From Heyndrickxia coagulans 36D1 (GTDB lineage: Bacteria; Bacillota; Bacilli; Bacillales; Bacillaceae_C), in contig NC_016023.1 of assembly GCF_000169195.2 (NCBI RefSeq), positions 558,001-622,000 on the forward strand: a stretch of 64,000 nt of DNA, given 5' to 3'. Positions 17,406-26,103 of the stretch are shown here, in pieces; the stretch's first letter is position 1; the number at the start of each line of letters is the position of its first letter. The position numbers were made by a program, and so were the translations under genes. Below the pieces are notes generated by a model. The model had not been told where the DNA came from. It saw only the letters and a program-made list of their open reading frames with translations, and made no database searches.

Positions 17406-18743
17406 TTACAATTGGGAGATGCTTTCTTTTAAAACTTGCACGATCGTGCGAAAGTCATCATCGGTTATGCTTAACGGCGGGGAAAGCTGCAATACATTGT
17501 TAAATCCAGCAACAGTATCACCGTTCTTGCCGATTAACAGGCCTTTTTCTTTGCAGGTGCTTATCACTTTATTCAGTTTCTCGACTGCAGCCGGTTCCTT
17601 TGTTTGTTTATTTTCCACCAGCTCAATGCCAACCAGCAATCCTTTTCCGCGGACATCCCCTACATTTGGATGATCCTTCAGGCTTTTTAGCGCTTCTAGC
17701 AGCCGTTCACCCAGTATGCGGGAACGTTCAAACAACGCTTCATTTTCCATTAATTCCAAATTTTTTAAAGCCAGTGCACAGGCTGCAGGATTTCCTCCGA
17801 ATGTGTTGACGTGGCGGAAACGGTCATAATCTTCACTGCCCGCATACGCCTCGTAAATTTCCCTTTTGACAGCAGTCGCTGATAGCGGGAGATAACCGCT
17901 CGTAATCCCTTTTGCCATTGTAATGATGTCCGGCTTCACGCCGTAGTGCATAAAACCAAATGCCTTTCCGGTCCGTCCGAATCCGCAGATGACTTCATCA
18001 CAAATCAGAAGGGCACCGTGCTTTTCGCAAATCTCTTTCACCTTCGCCATATAACCATCAGGCGGCAGTAAAATCCCTCCGCCAGTAATGATCGGTTCCA
18101 TAATAACACCGGCAATCGTTTCACTTAGCTCCCACGTCATTACACGGTCGATTTCCTTGGCACTTTCAAGCGTTTCCACGTCATCCGGATGCCGGTACGT
18201 GTCAGGAGGTGCAACATGAAGAAATCCCTGTCCAAGCGGTTCATACTTATACTTTCTTTGTGCCTGGCCTGTTGCCGCAAGCGCCCCCATCGTATTGCCG
18301 TGATACGCGCGATAACGGGAAATAAACTTGTACCGGTCCAGGTCCCCTCTTTGCCGGTGGTATTGGCGGGCAATTTTAAAAGCCGTCTCATTGGCTTCCG
18401 AACCGCTGTTAGAGAAGAAAATGACGTAATCCCCGCCAAGCCATTCGTTTAATTTTTCGGCCAGCTGAATGGCAGGCACGTGGCTTTGGGATAACGGATA
18501 GTACGGCATCTCAAGAAGCTGCTTGTATGCCGCTTCCGCCAATTCTTTCCGGCCGTAACCGGTATTCACACACCATAACCCGGCCATCCCGTCCAAATAG
18601 CGGTTACCCTCAATGTCCGTTACCCAAGCACCTTCCGCTTTTGTGATAATCAAATTGGGCTGCCCGGGACTTGCGGCTCCCCTCATGGCATGCCATAAAT
18701 ATTTTTCATCTGTTTCCTGTAACGTTTTTGTTTGCAAATGCAT
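17406..18743 (-). CDS. Class III (omega) aminotransferase
   Basis: A 445-residue PLP enzyme. The N-terminal GAWVTDIEGNRYLDGMAGLW, the phosphate-binding FFSNSGSEANETA (about residue 115), the cofactor aspartate in LLICDEVICGFGRTG and the Schiff-base lysine in DIITMAKGITSGYLPLSA (about residue 285) are all present. It resembles beta-alanine/omega-amino acid:pyruvate transaminases such as Bacillus YhxA. A GGGAGG ribosome binding site precedes the ATG. It is upstream of the amino acid permease in one operon, pointing to use of an imported omega-amino acid as nitrogen or carbon source. Confidence 0.88.
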   Translation of the reverse strand: MHLQTKTLQETDEKYLWHAMRGAASPGQPNLIITKAEGAWVTDIEGNRYLDGMAGLWCVNTGYGRKELAEAAYKQLLEMPYYPLSQSHVPAIQLAEKLNEWLGGDYVIFFSNSGSEANETAFKIARQYHRQRGDLDRYKFISRYRAYHGNTMGALAATGQAQRKYKYEPLGQGFLHVAPPDTYRHPDDVETLESAKEIDRVMTWELSETIAGVIMEPIITGGGILLPPDGYMAKVKEICEKHGALLICDEVICGFGRTGKAFGFMHYGVKPDIITMAKGITSGYLPLSATAVKREIYEAYAGSEDYDRFRHVNTFGGNPAACALALKNLELMENEALFERSRILGERLLEALKSLKDHPNVGDVRGKGLLVGIELVENKQTKEPAAVEKLNKVISTCKEKGLLIGKNGDTVAGFNNVLQLSPPLSITDDDFRTIVQVLKESISQL

Positions 18744-19479
18744 TCATCCTCCCATCCCCTTGATTAAGTTACACGCTGTCGTCTTTTTTGCGCGTAAAAA
18801 CAGTGTGCATCCTTCCCCCCATTTCCCGGCCAAAAGCAGCTCAATGGCAATATTCCGACTGCCTTGCTGCTGGCGGGTATGGGCTTCCGTTCTTTTGACG
18901 GTGCCATGTTCGCCCTGGCATGGCATTCATCCTGAAAAATGTACTGGATGACTTTCATTCTTCTCTGCGAAACGGGCGCCTCCCCACTGCCACCCATATC
19001 GATTTTTCACCATCTGCCATGCCATACCCCTGTTCGAAGTCATTTTTGTAAGCGGATTCAGTGAAGGGTTTGACAAATGATTCACCTATTCACATTACAT
19101 TCCGACAGAGAACCATCCTCCAACCATAAAACTGAAGAAACCAGTAGCCAGAATTTTGGATATAAAAGGGGTCCCCATGCCCGGAAAATCACAACGGTTG
19201 GCTAAACAACACTATGCGCATATTATAGAATGAATTTTTTCTCTTTTCAATACCTTTTTTCTGACCACAGGCAGAAAAGATTTTATTGCAGCCGTGTCTG
19301 ATCAAGATTGTAACCTATGATCGGGAAGATAACCACATAGAAAAGAGAAAACAGTTAACAGTTCGGAAAAAAATTAATTTTCCTTGGATTTTATGGAGGC
19401 GATTTCGAAAGGATGCTATAATAAAATTGCTCAAAGCTTGATCTGGGCATAGCATGAATGATGAATGGAGGTGTACGGC
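18744..19479. other. Long leader and intergenic region upstream of the aminotransferase
   Basis: No convincing gene is seen in these 736 bp. The best minus-strand promoter (19222-19250) would give the aminotransferase operon a leader of about 470 nt. On the plus strand an extended -10 element, TGCTATAAT (19415-19422), precedes the small membrane gene at 19480. I did not find a riboswitch fold I recognise. Confidence 0.45.
19222..19250 (-). promoter_or_regulatory. Probable promoter of the aminotransferase-permease operon
   Basis: Minus-strand -35 TTGAAA (19250-19245), 17-bp spacer, -10 TATAAT (19227-19222). It is the strongest sigma-A match upstream of the operon, although it lies about 470 bp from the start codon. 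Confidence 0.5.
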
Positions 19480-19662
19480 TTGAAAAGCTTTATTTTATCT
19501 AAAACGTTTGTCATTACTTATGTGATTGTCTTAGCCATATTTGGATTACAATTAATGAGGCCAGCTAAATTTATTAATTTTCTTGTCTTGTTCGTTGGAT
19601 CTTTTTTCATCGCTGCAGGAATTTCATTTATCATAAATGCATTCCGGAAAAAAACATCTTAA
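19480..19662 (+). CDS. Small membrane protein
   Basis: A 60-residue protein with two predicted membrane helices (VITYVIVLAIFGLQLM and FINFLVLFVGSFFIAAGISF) and a short basic C-terminus. I start at the TTG at 19480 because GGAGG lies eight bases before it. An in-frame ATG at 19465 overlaps that ribosome binding site and is unlikely to be used. I do not recognise the family. A large terminator-like inverted repeat follows directly. Confidence 0.6.
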   Translation: MKSFILSKTFVITYVIVLAIFGLQLMRPAKFINFLVLFVGSFFIAAGISFIINAFRKKTS

Positions 19663-19789
19663 AAAAGCTCCTATATAAATGAACAAAATATCGCGGCTCC
19701 GTTGCCTGCTGAATAAAGTAGGCCTCATGCAAATTGTTGCTCATGCTTGATGAAAAACTTAAGTTTATTTTATATAATAGGGGCTTTTT
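19662..19789 (+). terminator. Long-loop inverted repeat after the small membrane gene
   Basis: AAAAAGCTCCTATATAAA (from 19662) pairs, with a G-U and a small bulge, with TTTATATAATAGGGGCTTTTT ending at 19789. The loop is about 85 nt and the right arm ends in Ts. It may be a terminator carrying an inserted loop, or a small non-coding element. Confidence 0.4.
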
Positions 19790-19863
19790 CTTAACACCGT
19801 TGTTTTCATTTTAAACATTCGCATGAGTAGGCACCATCAGCAACTCGGCTTTCTACATTAAAA

Positions 19864-19897
19864 GAAAGCTCTTTTCGCGGCTACAAGAAGAGCTTTC
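19864..19897. terminator. Terminator-like hairpin
   Basis: GAAAGCTCTT (19864-19873) pairs with AAGAGCTTTC (19888-19897), with T-rich tails on both strands. No adjacent gene clearly needs it. Confidence 0.45.
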
Positions 19898-20110
19898 TTC
19901 CATTTTTAAATTTTTCATTTTAAGTGATTTGAAGCGTCCCACAGCATTTTTAGCAGTAAATCCGTTCATACGGATCCATTCATCCGCTTTAGTGTGTTTC
20001 CTTTTAAAATGGCAGCCATGGAGGTCCGGACCATTTACACTTATCTCATCTCTAAAATTCCCCAAACCAATTGGTTATTTATTTCCAGCAGGATTTGCAT
20101 TTTTCTTTTT

Positions 20111-20180
20111 GAACAATTATAGCGGCTATCCCCCACTAAATCAAAGATCTAGAAAGGGACTGCGCTGCTATTAATTGTTC
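20111..20180. repeat. Inverted repeat of about 70 bp
   Basis: GAACAATTATAGC (20111-20123) and GCTATTAATTGTTC (20167-20180) are inverted with one extra base. No gene lies inside. It is probably a small insertion or a terminator. Confidence 0.4.
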
Positions 20181-20215
20181 AATTTTGATTACTTATTCGT
20201 AACGAAAAGTAACTA

Positions 20216-20268
20216 GAGTTTGCCGGACGAATCAGCTTTTGGCCTGTTCTGACTCGTCCAGCAAGCTC
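20216..20268. mobile_element. MITE-like element, short copy
   Basis: A 53-bp element with ends GAGTTTGCCGGACGAATC and GACTCGTCCAGCAAGCTC (the second is the reverse complement of GAGCTTGCTGGACGAGTC). These match the ends of the elements near 5567 and 41361. Almost nothing remains between the arms. Confidence 0.6.
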
Positions 20269-20284
20269 GTCCAGATTATTGCTT

Positions 20285-20749
20285 TTAATACTCGCCTTTT
20301 ATGACAAAAAATGACCCCCGTATGGTGCCGGCCAGTTTTGACTTTTGTCTGGCAAATTTAAATTTCCCTTCTAATTCCTTTGGTACTTCCATCCCCTCAG
20401 AAAGTTTAAAACCAACCGCCCGCTTCTTCGGATCATCTACGGAATACATTACATTGACAACGAGGCCATCCTCGTAAAAGACGTAAGCAAATTGGATATT
20501 TTCCACTTGAAAACGCGAAGTTTCCAATGGCTTGGCTGCAAATTCAATGCCGCGTTCTTCTTTCAAAATCCTATTCACATATTCTAGGGTCTCTACGCTT
20601 TCTGCAGCTGGCAAAACAGTAAATACGTGTTTGTATTTATTCATAAAATAGCGCGCCTCATTCGCACGCAAACCGGCTAGCGCCTTCGCAACAGGTGAAG
20701 ACTCTAGACCAACATCAGACACATTTTTGAAATCAACGATATAGGACAT
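20285..20749 (-). CDS. Hypothetical protein, 154 residues
   Basis: A soluble protein with no signal peptide or membrane helix. I do not recognise the family. It reads as an alpha/beta protein with a C-terminal half rich in beta-strand pattern and basic residues (KFKFARQKSKLAGTIRGSFF). I start at the ATG at 20747-20749 because an AAGGAG site lies eight bases upstream; a longer in-frame start has none. It stands alone between the short repeat elements and the allantoin genes. Confidence 0.6.
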   Translation of the reverse strand: MSYIVDFKNVSDVGLESSPVAKALAGLRANEARYFMNKYKHVFTVLPAAESVETLEYVNRILKEERGIEFAAKPLETSRFQVENIQFAYVFYEDGLVVNVMYSVDDPKKRAVGFKLSEGMEVPKELEGKFKFARQKSKLAGTIRGSFFVIKGEY

Positions 20750-21349
20750 GCGCAACGCTCCTTTTCCTAAATGGATTTGATGTAAACACAACAATATATA
20801 AAAACCATTCTATACTTAACCGCTTACAATATTTGTCCTCGCTCACCAGAAATGATCACTGATATTTTTGGGCTCTCACCTAGCATTTCTATTATAACAA
20901 AATTGGTAGCACTGAATGGGGAAATTGCTGAGGCGAGTTTTCGGTGCAAAACATCCATACAAATCCGGCCGTGACCATTTTTGCTAAAAAATCCTGGTTG
21001 AATCATGTGCAGAATCTGCTGTTTTTACATTTCCTACAGCAGCGATTATTTGGATAAAGGATGTCTCCTCAAACCCAAGCTTTTGTTTTCACCAAGAAAA
21101 AATCTTTCAGCTCTCCCTCCTATTCATGTTAAGTTACCTTACATAAAAAACAAAGAAAACACCAACACTGGTTCTACTTTATCTATTTTGAATAATAAAT
21201 AGATAAAGAATTGTGCAAAATCGCTAATGAAAAATCGTTTATCCTTTGCTATATTAAAAATACAGATGACATTATATGTGATATTAAATGACATCAAAAG
21301 AAACATCCCAAATTCACTACCGTAAATTTATTGAAAAGGAGCTGAAGCA
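20750..21349. other. Intergenic region upstream of the allantoin genes, with a perfect inverted repeat
   Basis: No gene seen. CTTTATCTATTT (21177-21188) and AAATAGATAAAG (21197-21208) form a perfect 12-bp inverted repeat with an 8-bp centre, about 140 bp before the permease start. It could be a regulator operator. A TGCTATATT extended -10-like element lies about 40 bp downstream. The PucR consensus is not evident. Confidence 0.45.
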
Positions 21350-22786
21350 ATGGCTACTCAATTGGAAAGTGCTTATCCGCAACCGCAGAAGAAGGCGAGT
21401 ATGGATCCCTCCCTGATCCCGAAAACAGATGCAGACAGAACAGTTGGCCCTTTGAATTATATTTTTATGTGGATTGGGGACGGGGTCAATATTGGAAATA
21501 TTACGCTTGGTGCAAGTCTGATTGTGGCCGGGATGGCGACATTAAACATTTACCAAACTTTTGCTGCGGCATTGATCGCCATCAGTATTATTTCAACCAT
21601 CTTTTCATTGAACGACAGATTAGGCTACAAAACAGGCATTCCGTACGTTGTCCAGCTGAGAATGTCCTTCGGCGTAAAGGGTTCGATATTCACATCGCTT
21701 TGCCGCGGTATACCTGCCATTGTTTGGTACGGATACCAAAGCTGGATTGGCGGCACGGCTTTAAATGAAATGGCCAAAATTGCAACGGGCGGAGCTTTTG
21801 ACAATGCGGCTGTTTGCTTTATCGTGCTCCAATTGTTTCAAATTGCGCTCTCCCTCTATGGCTTTCATGCGATTAAGTGGGTGGAGGCCCTGACTTCAGT
21901 CGTGATTTTAGCTGCACTTTTCTATGTGTTCAGCATTCTTCTCACATCCCATAGCGCCACGATTGCAAACAAATGGGTGCATGCAAAAGGAACGTGGGGG
22001 CTGCCATTCTTTGCTTTTATCATGACGTTTATGGGCAATTATGCCGCCATCTTTTTAAGTGCAGCGGATTATTCAAGAGAATTGAAAGCCGGGATCAGCC
22101 ATACAAAAAGAAGGTTATTGTATTTTATTCCGATCTTTATCGCATACGGGTTTGCTTTAACGATGGGGGCCATGCTTGCTTCTGCTACCGGTATTACAAA
22201 TCCTGTAAAGGCCTTTTCGGTGGTGGTCGATAATCCTTATATTACATTTTTCGTGTCTGCGTTTATCGTGATCGGGACCGTTTCGGTGAATATGGTTGCC
22301 AATATTATTCCGCCAACTTACGTCATTACATTGCTTACGAAATTAAAGTATAAGTATGCTGTCACCATTACAGGGCTGCTTGCTTTTGCATCTTTTCCAT
22401 GGGTGCTTGTCCGGGATTCTTCAGCAAAGGGGCTCGACATTTTTATTCTGGCTTACTCGGCATTTTTAGGTCCGATTGTAGCCATTCTATTGATTGAGTA
22501 CTACATCTTCCGAAAACAAAAGGTAAATATCGCCGACTTGTACGCGGAAGACGGGCCTTATTCCGGCTATAACCCTGCGGCTGTCATTTCATTAGTAATT
22601 GGCGCGGCTGCCGCACTTGCAAAAGTGGAACTGGCATGGATCATCGGCTTTGTTGCGGCTGGTTTAGCCTATGTCATTCTGTCAAAATACGCATTTCCAT
22701 TTTCAAAATTTAAAAAGGATACAATTTTTCAAAACACAGTCGTTCTCGAACCAAATCACAGGGAGGGCATTCACAATGAAATATGA
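21350..22786 (+). CDS. pucI: NCS1-family allantoin permease
   Basis: A 478-residue, 12-helix transporter of the nucleobase-cation symporter-1 family. The N-terminal NYIFMWIGDGVNIGNITLGA, the GIPAIVWYGYQSWIGG segment and NYAAIFLSAADYSRE are typical of the PucI/allantoin subgroup. An AAAGGAGC ribosome binding site precedes the ATG. The allantoinase gene overlaps its 3' end, so it most likely imports allantoin for that enzyme. The gene name follows the B. subtilis homologue and depends on the pairing; uracil or hydantoin transport would be the alternatives. Confidence 0.85.
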   Translation: MATQLESAYPQPQKKASMDPSLIPKTDADRTVGPLNYIFMWIGDGVNIGNITLGASLIVAGMATLNIYQTFAAALIAISIISTIFSLNDRLGYKTGIPYVVQLRMSFGVKGSIFTSLCRGIPAIVWYGYQSWIGGTALNEMAKIATGGAFDNAAVCFIVLQLFQIALSLYGFHAIKWVEALTSVVILAALFYVFSILLTSHSATIANKWVHAKGTWGLPFFAFIMTFMGNYAAIFLSAADYSRELKAGISHTKRRLLYFIPIFIAYGFALTMGAMLASATGITNPVKAFSVVVDNPYITFFVSAFIVIGTVSVNMVANIIPPTYVITLLTKLKYKYAVTITGLLAFASFPWVLVRDSSAKGLDIFILAYSAFLGPIVAILLIEYYIFRKQKVNIADLYAEDGPYSGYNPAAVISLVIGAAAALAKVELAWIIGFVAAGLAYVILSKYAFPFSKFKKDTIFQNTVVLEPNHREGIHNEI

Positions 22787-24173
22787 TACGCTCATTAAAA
22801 ATGGAAAAGTTGTTTTTAGAAACAGCGTTAAAATCGCTGATCTTGCCATCCAAAATGGAAAAATTGCTGTAATTGCGGATAAAATTGAGGAAACAGCAGA
22901 ACAAGTTTATGATGCTTCAGGCCAATATGTAATGCCGGGAATGGTCGACATCCATGTACATATGTGCGAACCGGGACGGACGGAATGGGAAGGGTTTGAA
23001 ACCGGAACAAAGGCGCTTGCCGCCGGGGGAACGACAACGTATGTAGATATGCCTTTAAATGCGCTGCCTGCCACGACAACAAAAGATGCTTTAGAAAAAA
23101 AGCTTGCCGCTGCCGCCGAAAAAAACTATGTGGACTACGCCTTTTACGGCGGATTAGTGCCCGGTAATCTCGATCACTTAAAAGAACTCTCTGATTGCGG
23201 CGTGGTCGCTTATAAATGTTTTATGGCCAGCTGCGGAACCGATTTGCCGGGAGACTTTAAAAATGTAGATGATTACACGCTTTATGCGGGGATGAAAAAA
23301 TTAGCCGAGCTGGGACATATTTTATTGATTCATGCAGAGAATGCCGCCATTACCGATGGGTTAGCAGAGGAGATGATCAAACAAGGGAAAACAAGTCCGG
23401 CTGATTATGTTTCAACACGGCCGGTATTTACAGAAGTGGATGCCATCAAGCGGGCGCTGTATTTTGCGAAACAAACCGGGTGCAAACTGCATTTTGTCCA
23501 TGTCAGCAGTGCGGAAGGAGTGGAAGAAATTACGAAAGCGCGGAACGAAGGACAGGATGTCACGCTTGAGTCATGCCCCCATTACTTTACCATCACAACA
23601 GCCCAATTTGCGGAAATCGGCCCACTTGCAAAATGTTCCCCGCCTTTACGCAGCGAAGCGGAGCAGGAAAAACTTTGGGAAGTATTGAAACAAGGAAAAA
23701 TCGATATGCTGACATCCGACCATTCCCCTTGCCCGCCTGTAATGAAGGACAGCGAAACCGGTAATATTTTTGAGGTATGGGGCGGCATAACCGGGTGCCA
23801 GCATAATGTCGATTTGATGTTCGATGAGGCTGTCAAAAAGCGCAGTATTCCCATTACGCAATTTACGCGCATGATTGCAACCAACCCTGCCGAACGTTTT
23901 GGCTTAAAATCGAAAGGGGAAATTGCGCTCGCAAAAGATGCGGATCTCCTCTTTCTCGATCCCGACCGGCCATACACGGTAAGTGCGGAAGACCTCTATT
24001 ACCGCCATAAGCACAGCCCGTATATCGGCAGAAAAATTGATTGCCGGGTTACGAAAACTTTTGTAAGAGGACAGCTCGTATTTGATCTGGATGGCGGTGG
24101 TATCAAGGGTGAGCCGGTTGGCAAATGGATCCGGCCAGCGAAGGTTTCAGACTATGCCGGAGTGCCGTCATAA
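22776..24173 (+). CDS. allB: Allantoinase
   Basis: A 465-residue cyclic amidohydrolase that opens allantoin to allantoate. The zinc ligands are visible as DIHVHMCEPGRTEWEG (about residue 60), a carbamylatable lysine in AYKCFMASCG, and histidines in LLIHAEN and LHFVHVSSAEG. The catalytic aspartate is in LTSDHSPCPP near residue 310. I start at the ATG at 22776, which has a GGGAGG site and overlaps the permease stop by 11 bases. Later purine-degradation genes and a PucR-type regulator are not in this window. Confidence 0.92.
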   Translation: MKYDTLIKNGKVVFRNSVKIADLAIQNGKIAVIADKIEETAEQVYDASGQYVMPGMVDIHVHMCEPGRTEWEGFETGTKALAAGGTTTYVDMPLNALPATTTKDALEKKLAAAAEKNYVDYAFYGGLVPGNLDHLKELSDCGVVAYKCFMASCGTDLPGDFKNVDDYTLYAGMKKLAELGHILLIHAENAAITDGLAEEMIKQGKTSPADYVSTRPVFTEVDAIKRALYFAKQTGCKLHFVHVSSAEGVEEITKARNEGQDVTLESCPHYFTITTAQFAEIGPLAKCSPPLRSEAEQEKLWEVLKQGKIDMLTSDHSPCPPVMKDSETGNIFEVWGGITGCQHNVDLMFDEAVKKRSIPITQFTRMIATNPAERFGLKSKGEIALAKDADLLFLDPDRPYTVSAEDLYYRHKHSPYIGRKIDCRVTKTFVRGQLVFDLDGGGIKGEPVGKWIRPAKVSDYAGVPS

Positions 24174-24222
24174 TGCCAACAGCATCAGGCTCTGCTTTCA
24201 AGAGCCTGATTTTGCTGGCATA
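24174..24222 (+). terminator. Terminator of the allantoin operon
   Basis: ATCAGGCTCT (24184-24193) pairs with AGAGCCTGAT (24201-24210), and the stem extends outward through TGCCA / TGGCA. It lies a few bases after the allantoinase stop. Confidence 0.75.
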
Positions 24223-24297
24223 AATTTTGGCCGGTTATCAATAGCTGGCATCCTGTATGCGCCGTGGCAATGCCTTCATTCCTCCCCGGTGTTTCGC

Positions 24298-24825
24298 TCA
24301 AAACTTACGGTTGCTTACGGTATGATTGATCATTCTGTCCCACCCTTTATTTTTTTGTAAAACTTTTATCAAAACATAGCCAAAAATGGCCCCTGCAAAA
24401 GAGCTTAAAAAGAAGGCAGGGATAAATCCGAAAAGCGTTGACGCTTGGCCGAGTAAGAAAACAGCAATGGGATAACATGCCAAGGCACCGAGAATGCCTG
24501 TCCCCATGACCTCCCCAACAAAGGCAAAAATGAGCTTATTCGTCTTCGCGTACAGATAAGCTGCCAAAAACGCGCCGATCATGCTTCCCGGAAAGGCAAA
24601 AATACTCCCCGTCCCAAGCAAGTTACGTAAAAGCGAGGATATAAAAGCTTGCGCAACCGCATAACCGGGGCCGAGCAAAACAGCCGAGAGTATGTTGGCA
24701 AAATGCTGTACCGGAAAAATTTTTGCAAAACCAACCGGGATATAAATCAAACTGCTGGATACAGTTGTGATAGCTGCAATAACTGCAGTTGCTGTTATTT
24801 TTTGTGTTTTTCTCATTAGAACCAA
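24298..24825 (-). CDS. thiW: Energy-coupling-factor S component ThiW
   Basis: A 175-residue membrane protein of about six helices, the substrate-binding subunit of an ECF vitamin importer. The N-terminal KITATAVIAAITTVSSSLIY, then PVQHFANILSAVLLGPGYAVA and GSIFAFPGSMIGAFLAAYLY, are characteristic of ThiW, which takes up a thiazole precursor of thiamine. It would need the shared EcfA/EcfT module encoded elsewhere. It follows tenA by about 30 bp in a TPP-riboswitch operon, which supports a thiamine-precursor role. Confidence 0.88.
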   Translation of the reverse strand: MVLMRKTQKITATAVIAAITTVSSSLIYIPVGFAKIFPVQHFANILSAVLLGPGYAVAQAFISSLLRNLLGTGSIFAFPGSMIGAFLAAYLYAKTNKLIFAFVGEVMGTGILGALACYPIAVFLLGQASTLFGFIPAFFLSSFAGAIFGYVLIKVLQKNKGWDRMINHTVSNRKF

Positions 24826-24855
24826 CCTTCCCTCCTTTTTAGTTGCGAATGAAAA

Positions 24856-25533
24856 TCAGACCGGCCAGTCTTGTTTTTTATCGTTCATATCCCAAAATAA
24901 ATACTCATACTTTGAGGCTATTTGAAAATGGCGTTCTAAGACTGCCAGTTCCGTTTCTGATTTTCCGCTTGCCAGTTGGTCCATTAAGTCAATTAACCAC
25001 TGCGTTCCGGAGCCGAACGTTTCTGAAGAATAGGTTTCGATCCATTTCTTGTAAGGATTGGCCTCCAATGTGTCTCGATGATTTACTTTTAGCAGTTTCC
25101 CAATTTCCCAATAATCCCAGGCACACGGCAACAAGCAGGCAACAAGTTCAGCCAAGCTTCCATTGGCGGCCACTTGCAGCATGTAACTCGTGTAAGCAAG
25201 GTTGACCGGCGTTGGTTGGGTTGCTTCTAAATCCGTCCGAGTAACGCCAAACTCGGCAGCGTATTGGCGGTGCAGTTCCATCTCAAAATGCAACGATTCA
25301 TGGAGCACCGCAGCAAATCTCGTCATCATGCCGAGGTTACCCGCTTTCACAACACCCATGGCAAACAGTTTTGCGTACTCAACTAAATATACGTAATCCT
25401 GCTTTAAATAATAGATAAATTTATCTCTTTCTAAAGTTCCGTTTCCCAGTCCCACGACAAAAGGATGGTTATGGTTTTTCTCCCAAATCGGCTGGACATT
25501 TTGATATAGTCTTTCTGTAAAAGATCGTTTCAA
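24856..25533 (-). CDS. tenA: Thiaminase II / aminopyrimidine aminohydrolase
   Basis: A 225-residue soluble helical protein that hydrolyses amino-HMP-type breakdown products of thiamine so the pyrimidine can be reused. Family features are NHPFVVGLGNGTL, FIYYLKQDYVYL, HESLHFEMELHRQYA, the cysteine in ACLLPCAWDYWEIG (the catalytic region) and YKKWIETYSSETF. I start at the TTG at 25531-25533, eight bases after an AAGGAGG site. A longer in-frame start runs back towards the riboswitch terminator and lacks a ribosome binding site. Confidence 0.92.
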   Translation of the reverse strand: MKRSFTERLYQNVQPIWEKNHNHPFVVGLGNGTLERDKFIYYLKQDYVYLVEYAKLFAMGVVKAGNLGMMTRFAAVLHESLHFEMELHRQYAAEFGVTRTDLEATQPTPVNLAYTSYMLQVAANGSLAELVACLLPCAWDYWEIGKLLKVNHRDTLEANPYKKWIETYSSETFGSGTQWLIDLMDQLASGKSETELAVLERHFQIASKYEYLFWDMNDKKQDWPV

Positions 25534-25629
25534 CAATGATTCCTCCTTGTTTACCGGAAAGCCGAATGCGGTTTGCAGGCTGGTTTCACCCTTTGCCCCG
25601 AGCAATGGCAGGAGGAGCATCCTCAAAAT

Positions 25630-25657
25630 AAAAAAACCGCCCTCCATCGGAAAGCGG
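25630..25657 (-). terminator. Riboswitch-controlled terminator
   Basis: On the minus strand CCGCTTTCC and GGAGGGCGG form a 9-bp stem (G-U pairs included) followed by seven Ts. It lies between the TPP aptamer and tenA, so thiamine pyrophosphate probably promotes this hairpin. Confidence 0.75.
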
Positions 25658-25695
25658 GTGTATCAATTACAAATCATCAGGTGTAATTTCATCAC

Positions 25696-25767
25696 CTACT
25701 TCCCTTCGCTAGTACGAACTAGATCAGGTTCAAAGGGTACTTCTCAGCCAACCCGGCGCCCCTAGTA
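25696..25767 (-). ncRNA. TPP riboswitch (thi box)
   Basis: The minus strand carries the conserved aptamer blocks in order: CTAGGGGCGCC, GGCTGAGA, ACCCTTTGAACCTGATCT, a variable P3 arm GTTCGTAC, and GCGAAGGGAAGTAG. These are the thi-box hallmarks for thiamine pyrophosphate binding. It precedes tenA-thiW with a terminator in between, so excess TPP should switch the operon off by early termination. Confidence 0.96.
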
Positions 25768-25799
25768 GATTATTATGAATATTCATTTACATTACTCTT

Positions 25800-25828
25800 A
25801 CCATATCATAGTATCGTATTTTGTGCAA
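25800..25828 (-). promoter_or_regulatory. Promoter of the tenA-thiW operon
   Basis: Minus-strand -35 TTGCAC (25828-25823), 17-bp spacer, -10 TATGGT (25805-25800), about 30 bp before the aptamer. The 270 bp further right, to 26103, show no gene. Confidence 0.6.
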
Positions 25829-26103
25829 CAGGAGATTTATTGTCCGTCTTTTAAGTTTTTGTAAAATATGGAAACAGAGCCAAAGAATGTTGACTCAAAT
25901 GCTGCCCGTACCACGCTTCAGTTCCCGAGATACGGTATTTTTATTACAGCCAACCATATCAGTGATTACTTGCATGGATTTCCTTCTGCACGAAGGGTGG
26001 CAATCTTCACCATAGATAAACCCCCGTATTGATTGCGTTTTTATCGCAAACGGTTTATCATGTTTTTTTTCATTTATTTAGCTTGTTGCATTTGATTATC
26101 CAA

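Noticed and set aside
18800-18830. A -24/-12-like match (TGGGGGGAAGGATGCA on the minus strand) suggesting sigma-54 control of the aminotransferase.
   Set aside because: The -24 element departs from TGGCAC, and no sigma-54 activator gene or binding sites are visible.
19853-20065. A 70-residue minus-strand frame (TTG start) with protein-like wording.
   Set aside because: No ribosome binding site, it overlaps a terminator-like hairpin, and no family could be recognised.
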